DNA of 64,000 nucleotides from Nioella nitratireducens (GCF_001879715.1 NZ_MNBW01000016.1:1-64000); one strand, 5' to 3'. Shown: positions 1 to 8,695, numbered from the stretch's first letter. Notes: a model not told the origin generated them from the sequence alone. Made by a program: numbers and translations.

Positions 1-61
1 AACGGCGGAGAGTTTCCTGGGCTTCATCGACATAACATCGATCCGCCTCTGGCTCCGCCAT
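1..61 (-). CDS. Possible start of a leftward gene, cut by the window edge
   Basis: A reading frame opens leftwards from an ATG at 61 and stays open to the window edge, giving about 20 residues that I do not recognise. It would be divergent from the gene at 90. The upstream sequence has only a weak AGG as ribosome site. It is within the integrated element, so it could be another cargo gene, but this much sequence cannot prove coding. Confidence 0.25.
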   Translation of the reverse strand, partial: MAEPEADRCYVDEAQETLRR

Positions 62-89
62 TTGTCAACATGACCTAGAGAACGTCCCA

Positions 90-1433
90 TTGGGCCGAAA
101 TTACGAGAACAAAGAGTTGCCCGACGACACCAACACCAACGTGTCCCGCCCCAGACAAGTCACGCGAGAAGAACTTTACGAAAAGGTCTGGTCGACACCG
201 ATCAGCCACTTGGCGGCCGAGTACGGTGTCTCCGGTTCCTATCTTGCGCGGGTCTGTACGGCGCTGGCTGTGCCCCGGCCTCCCGCTGGCTACTGGCAGA
301 AGAAGGCGGTCGGAAAGGCCTCTCCACGACCTCCACTTCCCGCTGCAAAGCCAGGCGATCAGCTTGTCTGGTCGGCGGATACGCCGCTGGCGCGTCCCGT
401 GACGCCCGCCGCCAGAGATTCGACGTCGTCACCTAGTCGTGGCAGGCAACGCAAGGATGCCCGGCATCCGATCCTTCGCGGCGTCGAGCCGCATTACCGC
501 AAGACGCGCAAGATCGACGAGTACGAGTTTCTTCGACCCTACAAGCTCCTCCTGCCGGACATCGTGACGTCCGAGGCGCTGCTGCCACGCGCATTGGACC
601 TCGCCAATGCACTCTACGATGCGTTCGAGCGAAAAGGGTATCGCGTGACCTTCGCGCCGCCTGATCAGCCATTGTTTCGGGCGCAGATCGAAGAGCAGGA
701 AGTCCCGGGGAAGGATCGCAAATACGGGCGCTACTCCTACGGACGGATTTGGGCCCCGCACCGCCCGACCGTCGCCTATATCGGCGAGGTTCCCATCGGT
801 CTTGCGCTCGTCGAAATGTCCGAACGGGTCACGCTCAGATACGTCAAGGGCAAGTATGTACGGGAAGACAGTGCGGTCGTGAAGGCCGCCAGGCCGCACC
901 AGCTGGTCCACTCCTGGACGACCGAGAACGATGTTCCGTCCGGGCGCTTCCGGCTTGTCGCCTACGCACCGCGCCGGGACGTGGAGTGGTCGGCGATATG
1001 GCAAGAAACACCAAAGCGCGCCTTGTCGTCCATGTTTCCGCGGATCGTGAAAGAGCTGGAAGCCGCCGTGCCGGACCTGAAGTCCAAGACTGAAAAGGCC
1101 GAGGCGGCGGCCATCCGCAAGCAACGCGAATGGGAGGAACAGCGGGAGCGTTGGAAGCGCGAAGAGGACCGACGCAATGCGGACAAGGCCCTTGCCCAAA
1201 GCCGCGAACAACTTTCCGAAGTGATCCGGAAATGGTCCGCCGCGATGTCGACCGAAAGCTTTTTCCGCGAGGCGGAAGAACGTCTTTCCAGCGTCGACCC
1301 CGACAGGCGTCAGGCCTTGTCCTCTCGGCTTGATCTGGCGCGGTCCATGATGGGAACGCTCGATCCGCTGGAGTTTCTGGAGCAATGGGTCGCGCCGGAT
1401 GAGCGCTATCGACGGCAGCATCCGGAAAACTGA
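90..1433 (+). CDS. Uncharacterised protein with N-terminal helix-turn-helix, island cargo
   Basis: This 447-residue protein has a helix-turn-helix-like N-terminus at about residues 24-70, with the pattern REELYEKVW, then LAAEYGVSGSYLARVC, then PRPPAGYWQKK. That pattern recurs in a widespread bacterial family of unknown function. The C-terminal part (about 330-420) is rich in Lys, Glu and Arg and should form a coiled coil. No signal peptide or membrane segment is visible. The TTG at 90 is the first start in frame; a GTG at 141 is an alternative, and neither has a strong ribosome site. It lies inside the element whose integrase follows on the opposite strand. DNA binding is inferred from the motif alone; the role is unknown. 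Confidence 0.75.
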   Translation: MGRNYENKELPDDTNTNVSRPRQVTREELYEKVWSTPISHLAAEYGVSGSYLARVCTALAVPRPPAGYWQKKAVGKASPRPPLPAAKPGDQLVWSADTPLARPVTPAARDSTSSPSRGRQRKDARHPILRGVEPHYRKTRKIDEYEFLRPYKLLLPDIVTSEALLPRALDLANALYDAFERKGYRVTFAPPDQPLFRAQIEEQEVPGKDRKYGRYSYGRIWAPHRPTVAYIGEVPIGLALVEMSERVTLRYVKGKYVREDSAVVKAARPHQLVHSWTTENDVPSGRFRLVAYAPRRDVEWSAIWQETPKRALSSMFPRIVKELEAAVPDLKSKTEKAEAAAIRKQREWEEQRERWKREEDRRNADKALAQSREQLSEVIRKWSAAMSTESFFREAEERLSSVDPDRRQALSSRLDLARSMMGTLDPLEFLEQWVAPDERYRRQHPEN

Positions 1434-1449
1434 TAAAAACGCTGCTTTA

Positions 1450-2808
1450 TCAGATTCTTGCGACCCGATATTCAAGCAACTTTGGCTTTGGTGCAGGCCG
1501 CGACTCGATCAGCATGTGTTCGATCGCCGAGCGTCGCGACTCCCGATCCAGCGTGTAGGTGTTCCGCCGGAACTCCACGCCTTCCAGCAGGGCCTTCAGG
1601 TATCCCGCGACCGTATCTGCCGCCATGATAAGCGTCGAGTCGAGCGTGTGAACGTAACGACTTGTGACCGAACCTTTCGCATGGCCGATAAGGGCCGCAA
1701 TCGTGATCTCGGTGAAGCCCAGATCGTTGGCGATGCTTGCGAAGCTGTGCCGGAGGACATGCGGTGTCACATCCCAGAGCGGCGTGTCGGTCAGGAGCTT
1801 CTTCCAGCTTTGGGGAAAGTTGCCCACCGAGTTATCGAGACCCTGGCCGGGAAAGACATAGGTGCCGGTTCGCGCCGACCGCTTGCTTTCCAGGTACTCG
1901 ATCACCGGAAGCCCGATGGGGCGCACCGACGCGCCTTCCTTGCTGTCGATCAGCCTCAAGCAGCTCCCCTCGATGTCGACCTCGCTCCATCTGAGATTGA
2001 TGATCTCCCCGCGACGGCAGCCGGTCACGGCGAGGATCCAGAGGATCTCGGCATGCAGGCGATAGTGGTCGCTCTTCTGCGCCTGTCGCAGAATGCCACC
2101 GAGGATGCGGTATTCCGCTTCGCTCAGCCGCCGGTCCCGGACCTGGTATTTTGGTTTGCGCAGTCCGTGGGTGGGATTGTGATCGATCACGCCGGCTTCC
2201 ACCGCGAAGGAGAAAATCCCGCCAAGCAGGCCCATTGTGCGGATGGCCGTGCCGCGCCCGCCGCGGACGATGGCTTTGCCGCGCAGCTTCTCTGTCTTCA
2301 TCACGACGCGGGTCTTGCCCGCGATGATGTCCTTCATCAGGTTGTTCATGTCCGGCTTTGTAATGTCCCGGACCCGGCGCGTGCCGAGCAGGGGGATGAT
2401 GTGTCGGCGGATGCGGCCCACGTCGATCTCGATCGTCGAGGCCTTCTTGGGGCGACCGCCTTTGCCCATGATCAGGCCAGCCTCCATATCCTCGATGTAT
2501 TGTTGGCAGAGCTGCTTGACCGTCAGCGCCCTCCGGTCCTCCTCGCGTTCCTCGGCCGGGTCGTTGCCTCGGGCGACGTTGCCGAGCAGGGCCTTCGCTT
2601 CCCGCCGTGCCGTCTCGGGCGTCCAGATACCGTGAAGGCCGATCGTGTAGCGGCGCGACCGACCCCGTGCGCGGTACTGGAGGATGTAGCTGCGCTTGCC
2701 GGACGGATAGACGCGGAGCACGAAGCCCGGCAGCTCGTCGTCCCAGATCGCTTGGCCTTTGGCCGCCGGTTCGACCCCTTCGACAAATCGTTTCGTGAGC
2801 TTCGGCAT
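1450..2808 (-). CDS. Tyrosine-type site-specific integrase
   Basis: This 452-residue integrase should catalyse recombination between the element and its chromosomal tRNA site. The N-terminal ~90 residues match the arm-binding DUF4102 type (GFVLRVYPSGKRSYILQYR). A core-binding segment follows, then the catalytic domain with Arg in CRRGEI, the HVLRHSF box, a second His in GHAKGSV and the nucleophile Tyr in SRYVHT. All catalytic residues are present, so the enzyme looks intact. The start at 2808 is chosen because AGGAG sits just upstream; an in-frame ATG at 2850 would add 14 residues without one. It points away from the tRNA fragment 180 bp to its right. Phage or genomic-island origin cannot be told apart here. 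Confidence 0.95.
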   Translation of the reverse strand: MPKLTKRFVEGVEPAAKGQAIWDDELPGFVLRVYPSGKRSYILQYRARGRSRRYTIGLHGIWTPETARREAKALLGNVARGNDPAEEREEDRRALTVKQLCQQYIEDMEAGLIMGKGGRPKKASTIEIDVGRIRRHIIPLLGTRRVRDITKPDMNNLMKDIIAGKTRVVMKTEKLRGKAIVRGGRGTAIRTMGLLGGIFSFAVEAGVIDHNPTHGLRKPKYQVRDRRLSEAEYRILGGILRQAQKSDHYRLHAEILWILAVTGCRRGEIINLRWSEVDIEGSCLRLIDSKEGASVRPIGLPVIEYLESKRSARTGTYVFPGQGLDNSVGNFPQSWKKLLTDTPLWDVTPHVLRHSFASIANDLGFTEITIAALIGHAKGSVTSRYVHTLDSTLIMAADTVAGYLKALLEGVEFRRNTYTLDRESRRSAIEHMLIESRPAPKPKLLEYRVARI

Positions 2809-2987
2809 GCTCCTGTTCCTCGCCTGCGCCCGGTTTCGAGTAAGCACCACGTAAGCACGCGGACGGAAAACAAGGCGTATTTTCGGATAGAGCTTTCGGA
2901 GCGGTGTTTCGTAATGTCTATATAATTCTGATAGTTATCGCGCTCTGGCGGGCTCTGTCGTACATTTCGGAAAGGCCATTAGGCCAG

Positions 2988-3032
2988 CTCCGAAGGCAGA
3001 GGCCATAGGTTCGAATCCTATCGGGTGCGCCA
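2988..3032 (+). other. attR-like site: 3' part of tRNA-Arg(CCG)
   Basis: This stretch matches the last 45 nt of a tRNA: anticodon loop CTCCGAA with anticodon CCG (2990-2992), 3' anticodon stem GGCAG, a variable loop, T stem ATAGG/CCTAT around loop TTCGAAT (3010-3016), acceptor strand CGGGTGC, discriminator G and CCA (3030-3032). The matching 5' half is absent: upstream there is no GCACCCG acceptor strand and the 5' anticodon stem does not pair. It is therefore a duplicated attachment core and not a working tRNA gene. The intact tRNA-Arg should lie at the far (left) end of the element, outside the window. Confidence 0.82.
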
Positions 3033-3151
3033 TTTTCCCTTTGTGAACCAGTCAGACATTCAGTTCCGGGAGCGTCTTCGGCCCAGCAGTTTCCGAAACG
3101 AGGCAGGCGCCCGCGACCCAGGACTTCCGAACCGGTGCATCTGGCAAAAAA

Positions 3152-3183
3152 ACGGCCCGAAAAGACAACGCTCCGGGCCGTTT
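3152..3183 (-). terminator. Intrinsic terminator of the valine-degradation operon
   Basis: AACGGCCCG (3152-3160) pairs with CGGGCCGTT (3175-3183). Read on the minus strand, the hairpin is followed by a run of seven U. It lies 32 bp beyond the mmsB stop codon. Confidence 0.85.
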
Positions 3184-3214
3184 CTGCTGATTAACGAGCA
3201 CCTTATGAGGCGGC

Positions 3215-4090
3215 TCACTCCCCGCGATGCCGCTTTTCGAAACGCGGCAGCATGGCCGAGAAATCCATGCCCTTGCCGTCTTCGCGGTCCACGAATTGTT
3301 CATAGAGCGCTGCGGCGGCTTGACCCATGGGGGTGTCGGCATCGGCGGCCTCGGCAGCGGCTTGGCTCAGGCGCAGATCCTTGAGCATCAGTTCAGCCGC
3401 GAAACCGGGTTTGTAGCCATTGTCAGACGGGCTTTGCGGGCCGATCCCGGGCGCCGGGCAATAGGCGTTCATCGTCCAGCTATATCCCGACGAAGTGCTG
3501 ACCACATCGAACATCGCCTGCCGGTCCAGCCCGAGTTTGTCGGCCAGCGCGAAGGCCTCGCAGGTGGCGATCATGGTCACGCCAAGGATCATGTTGTTAC
3601 AGATCTTGGCCGCCTGACCGTTGCCCGCCGGGCCACAATGCACGGCCTTCTGGCCCATGATGTCAAAGAGCGGCTTGGCGGTGGCAAAGGCCGCGTCGTC
3701 GCCGCCGACCATGAAGGTCAGCGTGCCACCCGCCGCACCGCCAACCCCGCCCGAGACCGGCGCGTCGAGAAAACCCAGCCCCGCCGCCGCGCATTGGCCT
3801 GCCACGTCGCGTGCGGCGTCCACTTCGACCGTGGAACAATCGAGCAGCACCGCGCCCTTGGTCATCGCCGGGATGATCTCGCCCGCGACCGATTTCAGGA
3901 TCGTGCCATTGGGCAGCATGGTGATGACCACGTCCTGCCCCGAGGCCGCTGCTGCTGCGGTGTCGGCCTGGGTCACGCCCTCTGGCATCGGCGCGGCAAG
4001 GTCGAACCCCGTCACCTCGTGGCCCGCCACGACCAGATTGGCCGCCATCGGCGCGCCCATGTTTCCGAGCCCGATAAATCCGATCTTCAT
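3215..4090 (-). CDS. mmsB: 3-hydroxyisobutyrate dehydrogenase
   Basis: This enzyme oxidises 3-hydroxyisobutyrate to methylmalonate semialdehyde with NAD+, a late step of valine breakdown in the cytosol. At 291 residues it has the family's usual length. The Rossmann motif GFIGLGNMGAPMAANL is at residues 4-19, the substrate-binding DAPVSGGVGGA near 120, and the catalytic-lysine region GQAAKICNN near 170. GGGAGG precedes the ATG at 4090, which overlaps the stop codon of the hydrolase gene by four bases (ATGA), so the two are translationally coupled. It is the last gene of a three-enzyme operon whose next enzyme, mmsA, sits 5.5 kb to the right. Confidence 0.96.
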   Translation of the reverse strand: MKIGFIGLGNMGAPMAANLVVAGHEVTGFDLAAPMPEGVTQADTAAAAASGQDVVITMLPNGTILKSVAGEIIPAMTKGAVLLDCSTVEVDAARDVAGQCAAAGLGFLDAPVSGGVGGAAGGTLTFMVGGDDAAFATAKPLFDIMGQKAVHCGPAGNGQAAKICNNMILGVTMIATCEAFALADKLGLDRQAMFDVVSTSSGYSWTMNAYCPAPGIGPQSPSDNGYKPGFAAELMLKDLRLSQAAAEAADADTPMGQAAAALYEQFVDREDGKGMDFSAMLPRFEKRHRGE

Positions 4091-5139
4091 GGTTGTCCTC
4101 CCTCAGAGTGTGAGTGCCTCCGCGCCCCGATCGGGCGAAAGAGCGCCGAAACCTCGGCAGGGCTGACCGCCCCCGGCTCGGCATGACGCCAGTTGGGCGC
4201 GTTGTCCTTGTCGATGATGATGGCGCGGATACCTTCGAGGAAATCCGCCTGCTCCAACGCGCGCGAGGTAAAGCGGTATTCGAAATCCAGAGCGCCCTCA
4301 ATCGTATCGGTGGTCCGGCTGCGGTGGATCAATTCCACCGTGCAAGCCATTGATATTGGAGAATTTCCAGACATCTGAGAGAGGGCCTTTTGGGCAAACT
4401 CGCCCTCGGTCGCACCGAGCAGGTTAAGAATGTCGCGCAGGGTTTCCCCGGCGAACAGGCTGTCGATTTCCCCCTGAAGGGCCGCCAGCTTCGACTCTGG
4501 TGCAGGCAGGGCACTGCGGTCCACCGCCTCCCAATCGCCGGTCTCGGTCAGCGTGTCGATCAGCGACGGCCACTGGTTGCGCGGGATGTAGTAATCGGCG
4601 AAGCCCGCGTGAATCGCGTCGCCCGGGCCCATGCGGGCAGCGGTGACGCCGAGGTATTCGCCAAGCCGCCCCGGCGCGCGCGCCAGCAGCAGTGACCCGC
4701 CCACGTCGGGCACCAGGCCCACCCGGGTTTCGGGCATGGAAATGCGGCTGTCGTCGCAGACGATGCGGTGCGAGCCGTGGCAGCCGACGCCGACGCCGCC
4801 ACCCATGACGAAGCCGTGCAGGAAGGAGACGACCGGTTTGGGAAAATTGTAGAGCGCCGCGTTCATCCGGTATTCGTCGGCCCAGAAGCGGCGGCCATAG
4901 TCAAAGTCGCCAGCGCGCCCGGTGCGGTAGATTTCGGCCAGATCACCGCCCGCGCAGAAGGCTTTCTCGCAGGGCAGCCCGTCGATGATCAGCAGCTTGA
5001 CCACCGGGTCGTCGGCCCAGGCGGTCAGGGCTTTCTCGATCTCCAGGCACATGTCCCAGGTCAGCGCGTTCAGCGCCTTGGGGCGGTTCAGCGTGATCCG
5101 GCCCGCGCGGCCGTCGATGCGGCAGTGGATGTCTTGCAT
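4087..5139 (-). CDS. 3-hydroxyisobutyryl-CoA hydrolase
   Basis: The protein (350 residues) belongs to the crotonase fold and should release free 3-hydroxyisobutyrate from its CoA ester in valine degradation. The N-terminus has RITLNRPKALNALT, the oxyanion-hole segment FCAGGDL is near residue 67 and MGGGVGVGCHGSHRI near 115. The length and C-terminal extension fit the HIBCH-type ECH_2 group better than a plain enoyl-CoA hydratase. The ATG at 5139 overlaps the acyl-CoA dehydrogenase stop (TAATG) and the gene ends inside mmsB, so all three are co-translated. The substrate call rests on this operon as well as on sequence type. Confidence 0.92.
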   Translation of the reverse strand: MQDIHCRIDGRAGRITLNRPKALNALTWDMCLEIEKALTAWADDPVVKLLIIDGLPCEKAFCAGGDLAEIYRTGRAGDFDYGRRFWADEYRMNAALYNFPKPVVSFLHGFVMGGGVGVGCHGSHRIVCDDSRISMPETRVGLVPDVGGSLLLARAPGRLGEYLGVTAARMGPGDAIHAGFADYYIPRNQWPSLIDTLTETGDWEAVDRSALPAPESKLAALQGEIDSLFAGETLRDILNLLGATEGEFAQKALSQMSGNSPISMACTVELIHRSRTTDTIEGALDFEYRFTSRALEQADFLEGIRAIIIDKDNAPNWRHAEPGAVSPAEVSALFRPIGARRHSHSEGGQP

Positions 5140-6284
5140 TAGCCACGCTCCACAAGCATTTGACGAGAAACGATAAGACGCATGATCTCGTTGGTGCCTT
5201 CCAGAATCTGGTGCACCCGCAGGTCGCGCACGATCTTCTCGATCCCGTAATCGGCCAGATAGCCGTAGCCGCCGTGCAATTGCAGGCACTGGTTGGCCAC
5301 GTCGAAGCTGGCATCGGTCACATACATCTTGGCCATGGCGCAGAACTTGCTGGCGTCATGCGCGCCATTGTCCAGTTTCCACGCCGCCTGGCGCAGGAAG
5401 GTGCGGGCGGATTGGAGCTTGACCTCCATCTCGGCCAGCCGGAATTGCAGCGCCTGAAAGCTGTCGATGGTGCGCCCGAAGGCCTTGCGCTCGCCCATAT
5501 AGGCCAGCGTCAGGTCGAGCGCCTTTTGCGCGCCGCCAAGGGCGCTGGCGGCGATGTTCAGCCGCCCGCCGTCGAGGCCCGCCATGGCGTAGGTAAACCC
5601 CTTGCCTTCTTCGCCGATCAGGTTATCGGCCGGCACCTTGCAATCGTCGAACTGCACCTGCGCCGTGGGTTGGGCGAGCCAGCCCATCTTTTTCTCCAGC
5701 GCCCCGAAAGAGAGCCCCTCGGTCCCGTCCTCGACCACCACGGTGGAAATCCCCTTCGGCCCATCCTCGCCCGTCCGGACCATGGTCACGTAAGCATCGG
5801 AATAGGAGCCGCCCGAAATGAACGCCTTGGTGCCGTTAAGCGTGTAGCCCTCGTTCGTCCGCTCCGCCCGTGTGCGCAGTGCGGCGGCGTCAGAGCCGGA
5901 CCCCGGTTCCGTCAGGCAGTAGGAAAACACCTTTTCCATCGTGCAGAGATCGGGCAGCCATTTGGCCTTGGTCTCGTCCGAGCCGAACTTGTCGATCATG
6001 CCCCCACACATGTTGTGGATCGACAGGAACGACCCAACTGCGGGGCAGGACATGGCGAGTGCTTCAAAGACCAGCGTCGCATCCAGCCGAGACAGGCCCG
6101 ATCCGCCATAGTCCTCAGAGACATAAAGCCCGCCAAAGCCAAGCTCCGCGATCTTGGGCCAGAGGTCTTTCGGGATCGTTCCCGCCGCTTCCCAGTCCAT
6201 GGCATGGGGCGCGATATTCTCTTCACCAAAGCTGCGCGCCATGTCGAAGATCATCACCTGTTCGTCGGACAGTGCGAAATCCAT
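5139..6284 (-). CDS. Isobutyryl-CoA dehydrogenase (acyl-CoA dehydrogenase family)
   Basis: This 381-residue flavoenzyme should oxidise isobutyryl-CoA to methacrylyl-CoA, passing electrons to ETF. The FAD/substrate motif YCLTEPGSGSDAAALRT is near residue 125, and the C-terminal signature LQLHGGYGYLADYGIEK leads to ILEGTNEIMR, which carries the active-site Glu in the position used by short-chain and isobutyryl enzymes. Its place ahead of the 3-hydroxyisobutyryl-CoA hydrolase and mmsB supports the isobutyryl (ACAD8-like) assignment over butyryl or isovaleryl. Its ribosome site AGGGAG lies inside the end of the small gene just upstream. Confidence 0.92.
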   Translation of the reverse strand: MDFALSDEQVMIFDMARSFGEENIAPHAMDWEAAGTIPKDLWPKIAELGFGGLYVSEDYGGSGLSRLDATLVFEALAMSCPAVGSFLSIHNMCGGMIDKFGSDETKAKWLPDLCTMEKVFSYCLTEPGSGSDAAALRTRAERTNEGYTLNGTKAFISGGSYSDAYVTMVRTGEDGPKGISTVVVEDGTEGLSFGALEKKMGWLAQPTAQVQFDDCKVPADNLIGEEGKGFTYAMAGLDGGRLNIAASALGGAQKALDLTLAYMGERKAFGRTIDSFQALQFRLAEMEVKLQSARTFLRQAAWKLDNGAHDASKFCAMAKMYVTDASFDVANQCLQLHGGYGYLADYGIEKIVRDLRVHQILEGTNEIMRLIVSRQMLVERG

Positions 6285-6287
6285 GAT

Positions 6288-6515
6288 CTAGTTCTCCCTA
6301 AACAGGCCGAAGTATTTGGCGACAAGCAACCACAACACGAAGGCCGCCGCTGGAATGAAATAGTTCCGAGGGAACTTGAGCAATCCGAAGCTAAAGATGT
6401 CTTCCCACATAAGCCACTTGTGGAGTGCCCTGCGGTAGTCAGGACTGCGGATTAACAGAACGAACCACACGAATGCGTAGATCGCTCCGCCAATCATGAG
6501 ACCGTATATCGACAC
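6288..6515 (-). CDS. Small two-span membrane protein
   Basis: A 75-residue frame begins at a GTG with AGGAAA upstream and ends three bases before the acyl-CoA dehydrogenase start. Two hydrophobic spans are visible, at about residues 5-22 (GLMIGGAIYAFVWFVLLI) and 53-70 (FIPAAAFVLWLLVAKYFG), with a positively charged stretch between. Its base composition is visibly lower in G+C than the enzymes below. It lies directly after the operon promoter, so it would be co-transcribed with the valine genes. I know no function for it; an in-frame ATG at 6497 is an alternative start. Confidence 0.6.
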   Translation of the reverse strand: MSIYGLMIGGAIYAFVWFVLLIRSPDYRRALHKWLMWEDIFSFGLLKFPRNYFIPAAAFVLWLLVAKYFGLFREN

Positions 6516-6554
6516 GTTGCCGGGTTTCCTCGCCCTCAGAATTGAACACTTGTT

Positions 6555-6585
6555 TAATTACCAATCCTTGCAGGAATTTTGCAAG
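6555..6585 (-). promoter_or_regulatory. Promoter and palindromic operator of the valine operon
   Basis: On the minus strand TTGCAA (6579-6584) and TAATTA (6555-6560) are 18 bp apart and make a fair sigma70 promoter. The -35 is embedded in the inverted repeat CTTGCA-N7-TGCAAG (6567-6585), a likely operator. The regulator is not identified. Confidence 0.55.
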
Positions 6586-6598
6586 CCGGGTCGCAACG

Positions 6599-7732
6599 TC
6601 ACAAATCCGCGTGAAATTCTTCGATCAGGTGGCGGACCACGTCGCGCATGGCCTCGTCGCGGGGCTTTCCCGCCGTTTCCGACGCTTTCAGAACCGCGCG
6701 TTGCCGTTCCGCCGAGGTGCCGCGCGCGACCATGCCGCGCACCGCCTCGACCTCGGCCAGACAGCCGAGCGTTTCGGCGTCCTCCGCCACCAATTCGATG
6801 ATATCCTCGACCAGCACCGCCATTGGCAGAATCTCGCGTTTGCCGAAGTCGATCAGCCCCCGCCGGGTGCCGTAGCGTTGCGCGCGCCAGCGATTTTCCT
6901 CGATCAGGAACCGGTCGTACAGCCGCCAGCGCTGGTTCAGGCCGCGCAGGCGATAGAGCATTCGCGCAAGGCTCTGGATCATCGCGGCCAGTGTCAGCGC
7001 GTCTTCCAGACGCGGGCTGACATCGCAAATCCGGGTTTCCAATGTCGGAAACCGGGCCGACGGGCGCAGATCCCACCAGATCTTGGAACTGTCCTCGATA
7101 ATGCCAAGGTCGATCAGCACATCGACCGTGCGTTCGTAATCGGCAAAGGATGGAAACAGCGGCGGCAGCCCGGTGCGCGGCAGGTTGTCAAAGACGGTCA
7201 ACCGGTAAGAGGCCAGCCGCGTGTCCTGCCCCTGCCAAAAGGGCGACGAGGCCGACAGCGCCAGCAGATGCGGCAGGAAGTAGCTCAGTTGCCCCATCAG
7301 ATCGTTGCGCAGATCGTCGGTGCCAAGCCCCACATGCACATGCATCCCGCAGATCAGCATCCGCTGCACCACGCCACCCAGATCGCGGGCAAGGCTGTTA
7401 TAGCGGTCCTTGTCGGTATGATGCTGGTCCTTCCAGTCGGCGAACGGGTGGCAGGACACGGCAATCGGCGCCAGCCCATGGCGATGGGCAATACGGCTAA
7501 CGGTGCTGCGCAGGCGTTTCAGGTCGTCGCGCGCGGCGGAGATGTCGGCGCAAACGCGGGTGCCGATTTCGATCTGGCATTGCAGGAACTCGGGGCTGAC
7601 CTGCTCTTCCAACTCGGCGCTGCACTGGTCCATCAAGTCGGGCGGGGCCACGGCCAGATCCAGCGTGCCCTGATCGACCAACAGGTATTCTTCCTCGATC
7701 CCGAGCGAAAAGGGGGGCTCTGTCTGGGGCAT
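6599..7732 (-). CDS. ybdK: YbdK-type carboxylate-amine ligase (putative glutamate-cysteine ligase 2)
   Basis: The 377-residue protein belongs to the GCS2 family of ATP-dependent carboxylate-amine ligases. The N-terminal [12 protein letters not shown] carries the metal-binding Glu cluster, CGMHVHVGL lies near residue 130, and LETRICD near 235 is the usual Glu/Arg motif. E. coli YbdK has weak glutamate-cysteine ligase activity in vitro, but the physiological substrate is not settled. A 210-bp gap separates it from the next rightward gene, and 83 bp holding the valine promoter lie below its stop, so it is probably a single-gene unit. Confidence 0.9.
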   Translation of the reverse strand: MPQTEPPFSLGIEEEYLLVDQGTLDLAVAPPDLMDQCSAELEEQVSPEFLQCQIEIGTRVCADISAARDDLKRLRSTVSRIAHRHGLAPIAVSCHPFADWKDQHHTDKDRYNSLARDLGGVVQRMLICGMHVHVGLGTDDLRNDLMGQLSYFLPHLLALSASSPFWQGQDTRLASYRLTVFDNLPRTGLPPLFPSFADYERTVDVLIDLGIIEDSSKIWWDLRPSARFPTLETRICDVSPRLEDALTLAAMIQSLARMLYRLRGLNQRWRLYDRFLIEENRWRAQRYGTRRGLIDFGKREILPMAVLVEDIIELVAEDAETLGCLAEVEAVRGMVARGTSAERQRAVLKASETAGKPRDEAMRDVVRHLIEEFHADL

Positions 7733-7971
7733 GGATGTCCTCCGCTATTGCGGCCAGCAAACCCCGGACTGCCGGTTTTGCCAAGAAAAAAACCCAGGCA
7801 GCGGGTCGGGGCGCACAGTCGCGGATTCAGGGCCCTTCACCCACCCGAATCGTCATCTTTCAGGGCGCTCGGCCCGCAATGGCGTCGAAGTTTTTTTGTT
7901 GACGCAAGCGGCCGGAAGGGGCTGAAATACCGTTCATTGTAATCAGCCGCATACAAAAAGAGGTATTGAAC

Positions 7972-8637
7972 ATGCGTAGACGGAATTTCGTTCTTGCCGG
8001 TTTGGCCGGTGTTGGCGTCACGGCAATTGGCGCGCGGGGTAGCCGCCTGCTGGCCCAGGAAACCCAGGGAATAGCGCCGATCGCGGCCTTCGCTACCGAC
8101 ATGGCCGGCGGTCGGGTGGTGGTGCGTGCCTACCCAGCCGAGGGCCGAGGCCGCTACTGGGTCATGGCGCGCGCGGGCGGGCGCGACCGCTGGTTCAATG
8201 TCGGTTTGCGGGGTGAAGTGGCCGATCTTCTCCGGGATCTGGCCACGACGGGCCAGTTGCGCAGTCGGCTGGAGCCAGAGACCGGTGCGTCGCTGCAATT
8301 CGAGATCCAGCGCGTGGCCGAAAGCGAAAACTTCCGGTTCCGGTTCCGCCCCGAGGCCGGTGACGACATCGAGGGGCCGGGCACCGGCGACGTTCCCCCG
8401 GGCGGTGGCGGCGGCGGCACCCAGGCCTTCGGATTCTGGGGGGCGCTCGTAGCTATTGTTGCGATCTTCGCGTTGGTGGGAATCTGGGCCATCGAAAGTG
8501 GCGAAGCCGCCCGCATGTCGCTGACCATGCGGGGCGTTGGCGTGACTGTCGAAATCGGCGAGGCTGCCGAGCCACCTGACGAGGGCGGATTTGTTCATGA
8601 AGACATATGCGATACGATGCCGCCGATGCTGTGTTGA
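7972..8637 (+). CDS. Exported or membrane-anchored protein of unknown function
   Basis: The 221-residue protein starts at the ATG after AAAGAGG; an in-frame TTG six bases earlier is less likely. The N-terminus, Arg-Arg-Arg-Asn-Phe followed by a short hydrophobic stretch ending in LLAQ, resembles a Tat signal with cleavage near residue 27. A globular region follows, then an acidic and Gly-rich linker (PPGGGGGG near 143), and one clear membrane span at about 152-172 (FWGALVAIVAIFALVGIWAI). The C-terminal ~50 residues contain two cysteines. I do not recognise the family. It stands alone between ybdK and a convergent gene. Confidence 0.75.
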   Translation: MRRRNFVLAGLAGVGVTAIGARGSRLLAQETQGIAPIAAFATDMAGGRVVVRAYPAEGRGRYWVMARAGGRDRWFNVGLRGEVADLLRDLATTGQLRSRLEPETGASLQFEIQRVAESENFRFRFRPEAGDDIEGPGTGDVPPGGGGGGTQAFGFWGALVAIVAIFALVGIWAIESGEAARMSLTMRGVGVTVEIGEAAEPPDEGGFVHEDICDTMPPMLC

Positions 8638-8695
8638 AGCAGGTTAACGTGCCGCAGCGGCGCGGTTTTGCGGTGCGTCTTGTGGCCCCTGCCGG

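Noticed and set aside
1399-2925. A long rightward frame opposite the integrase
   Set aside because: Typical antisense frame of a GC-rich gene; the integrase on the other strand has all catalytic residues.
2957-3032. A complete tRNA gene at the element border
   Set aside because: The 5' acceptor strand, D arm and 5' anticodon stem are missing; only the 3' 45 nt fit a tRNA.
5160-6455. A 431-codon frame opposite the acyl-CoA dehydrogenase
   Set aside because: Antisense to a gene with full family motifs; no recognisable domain.
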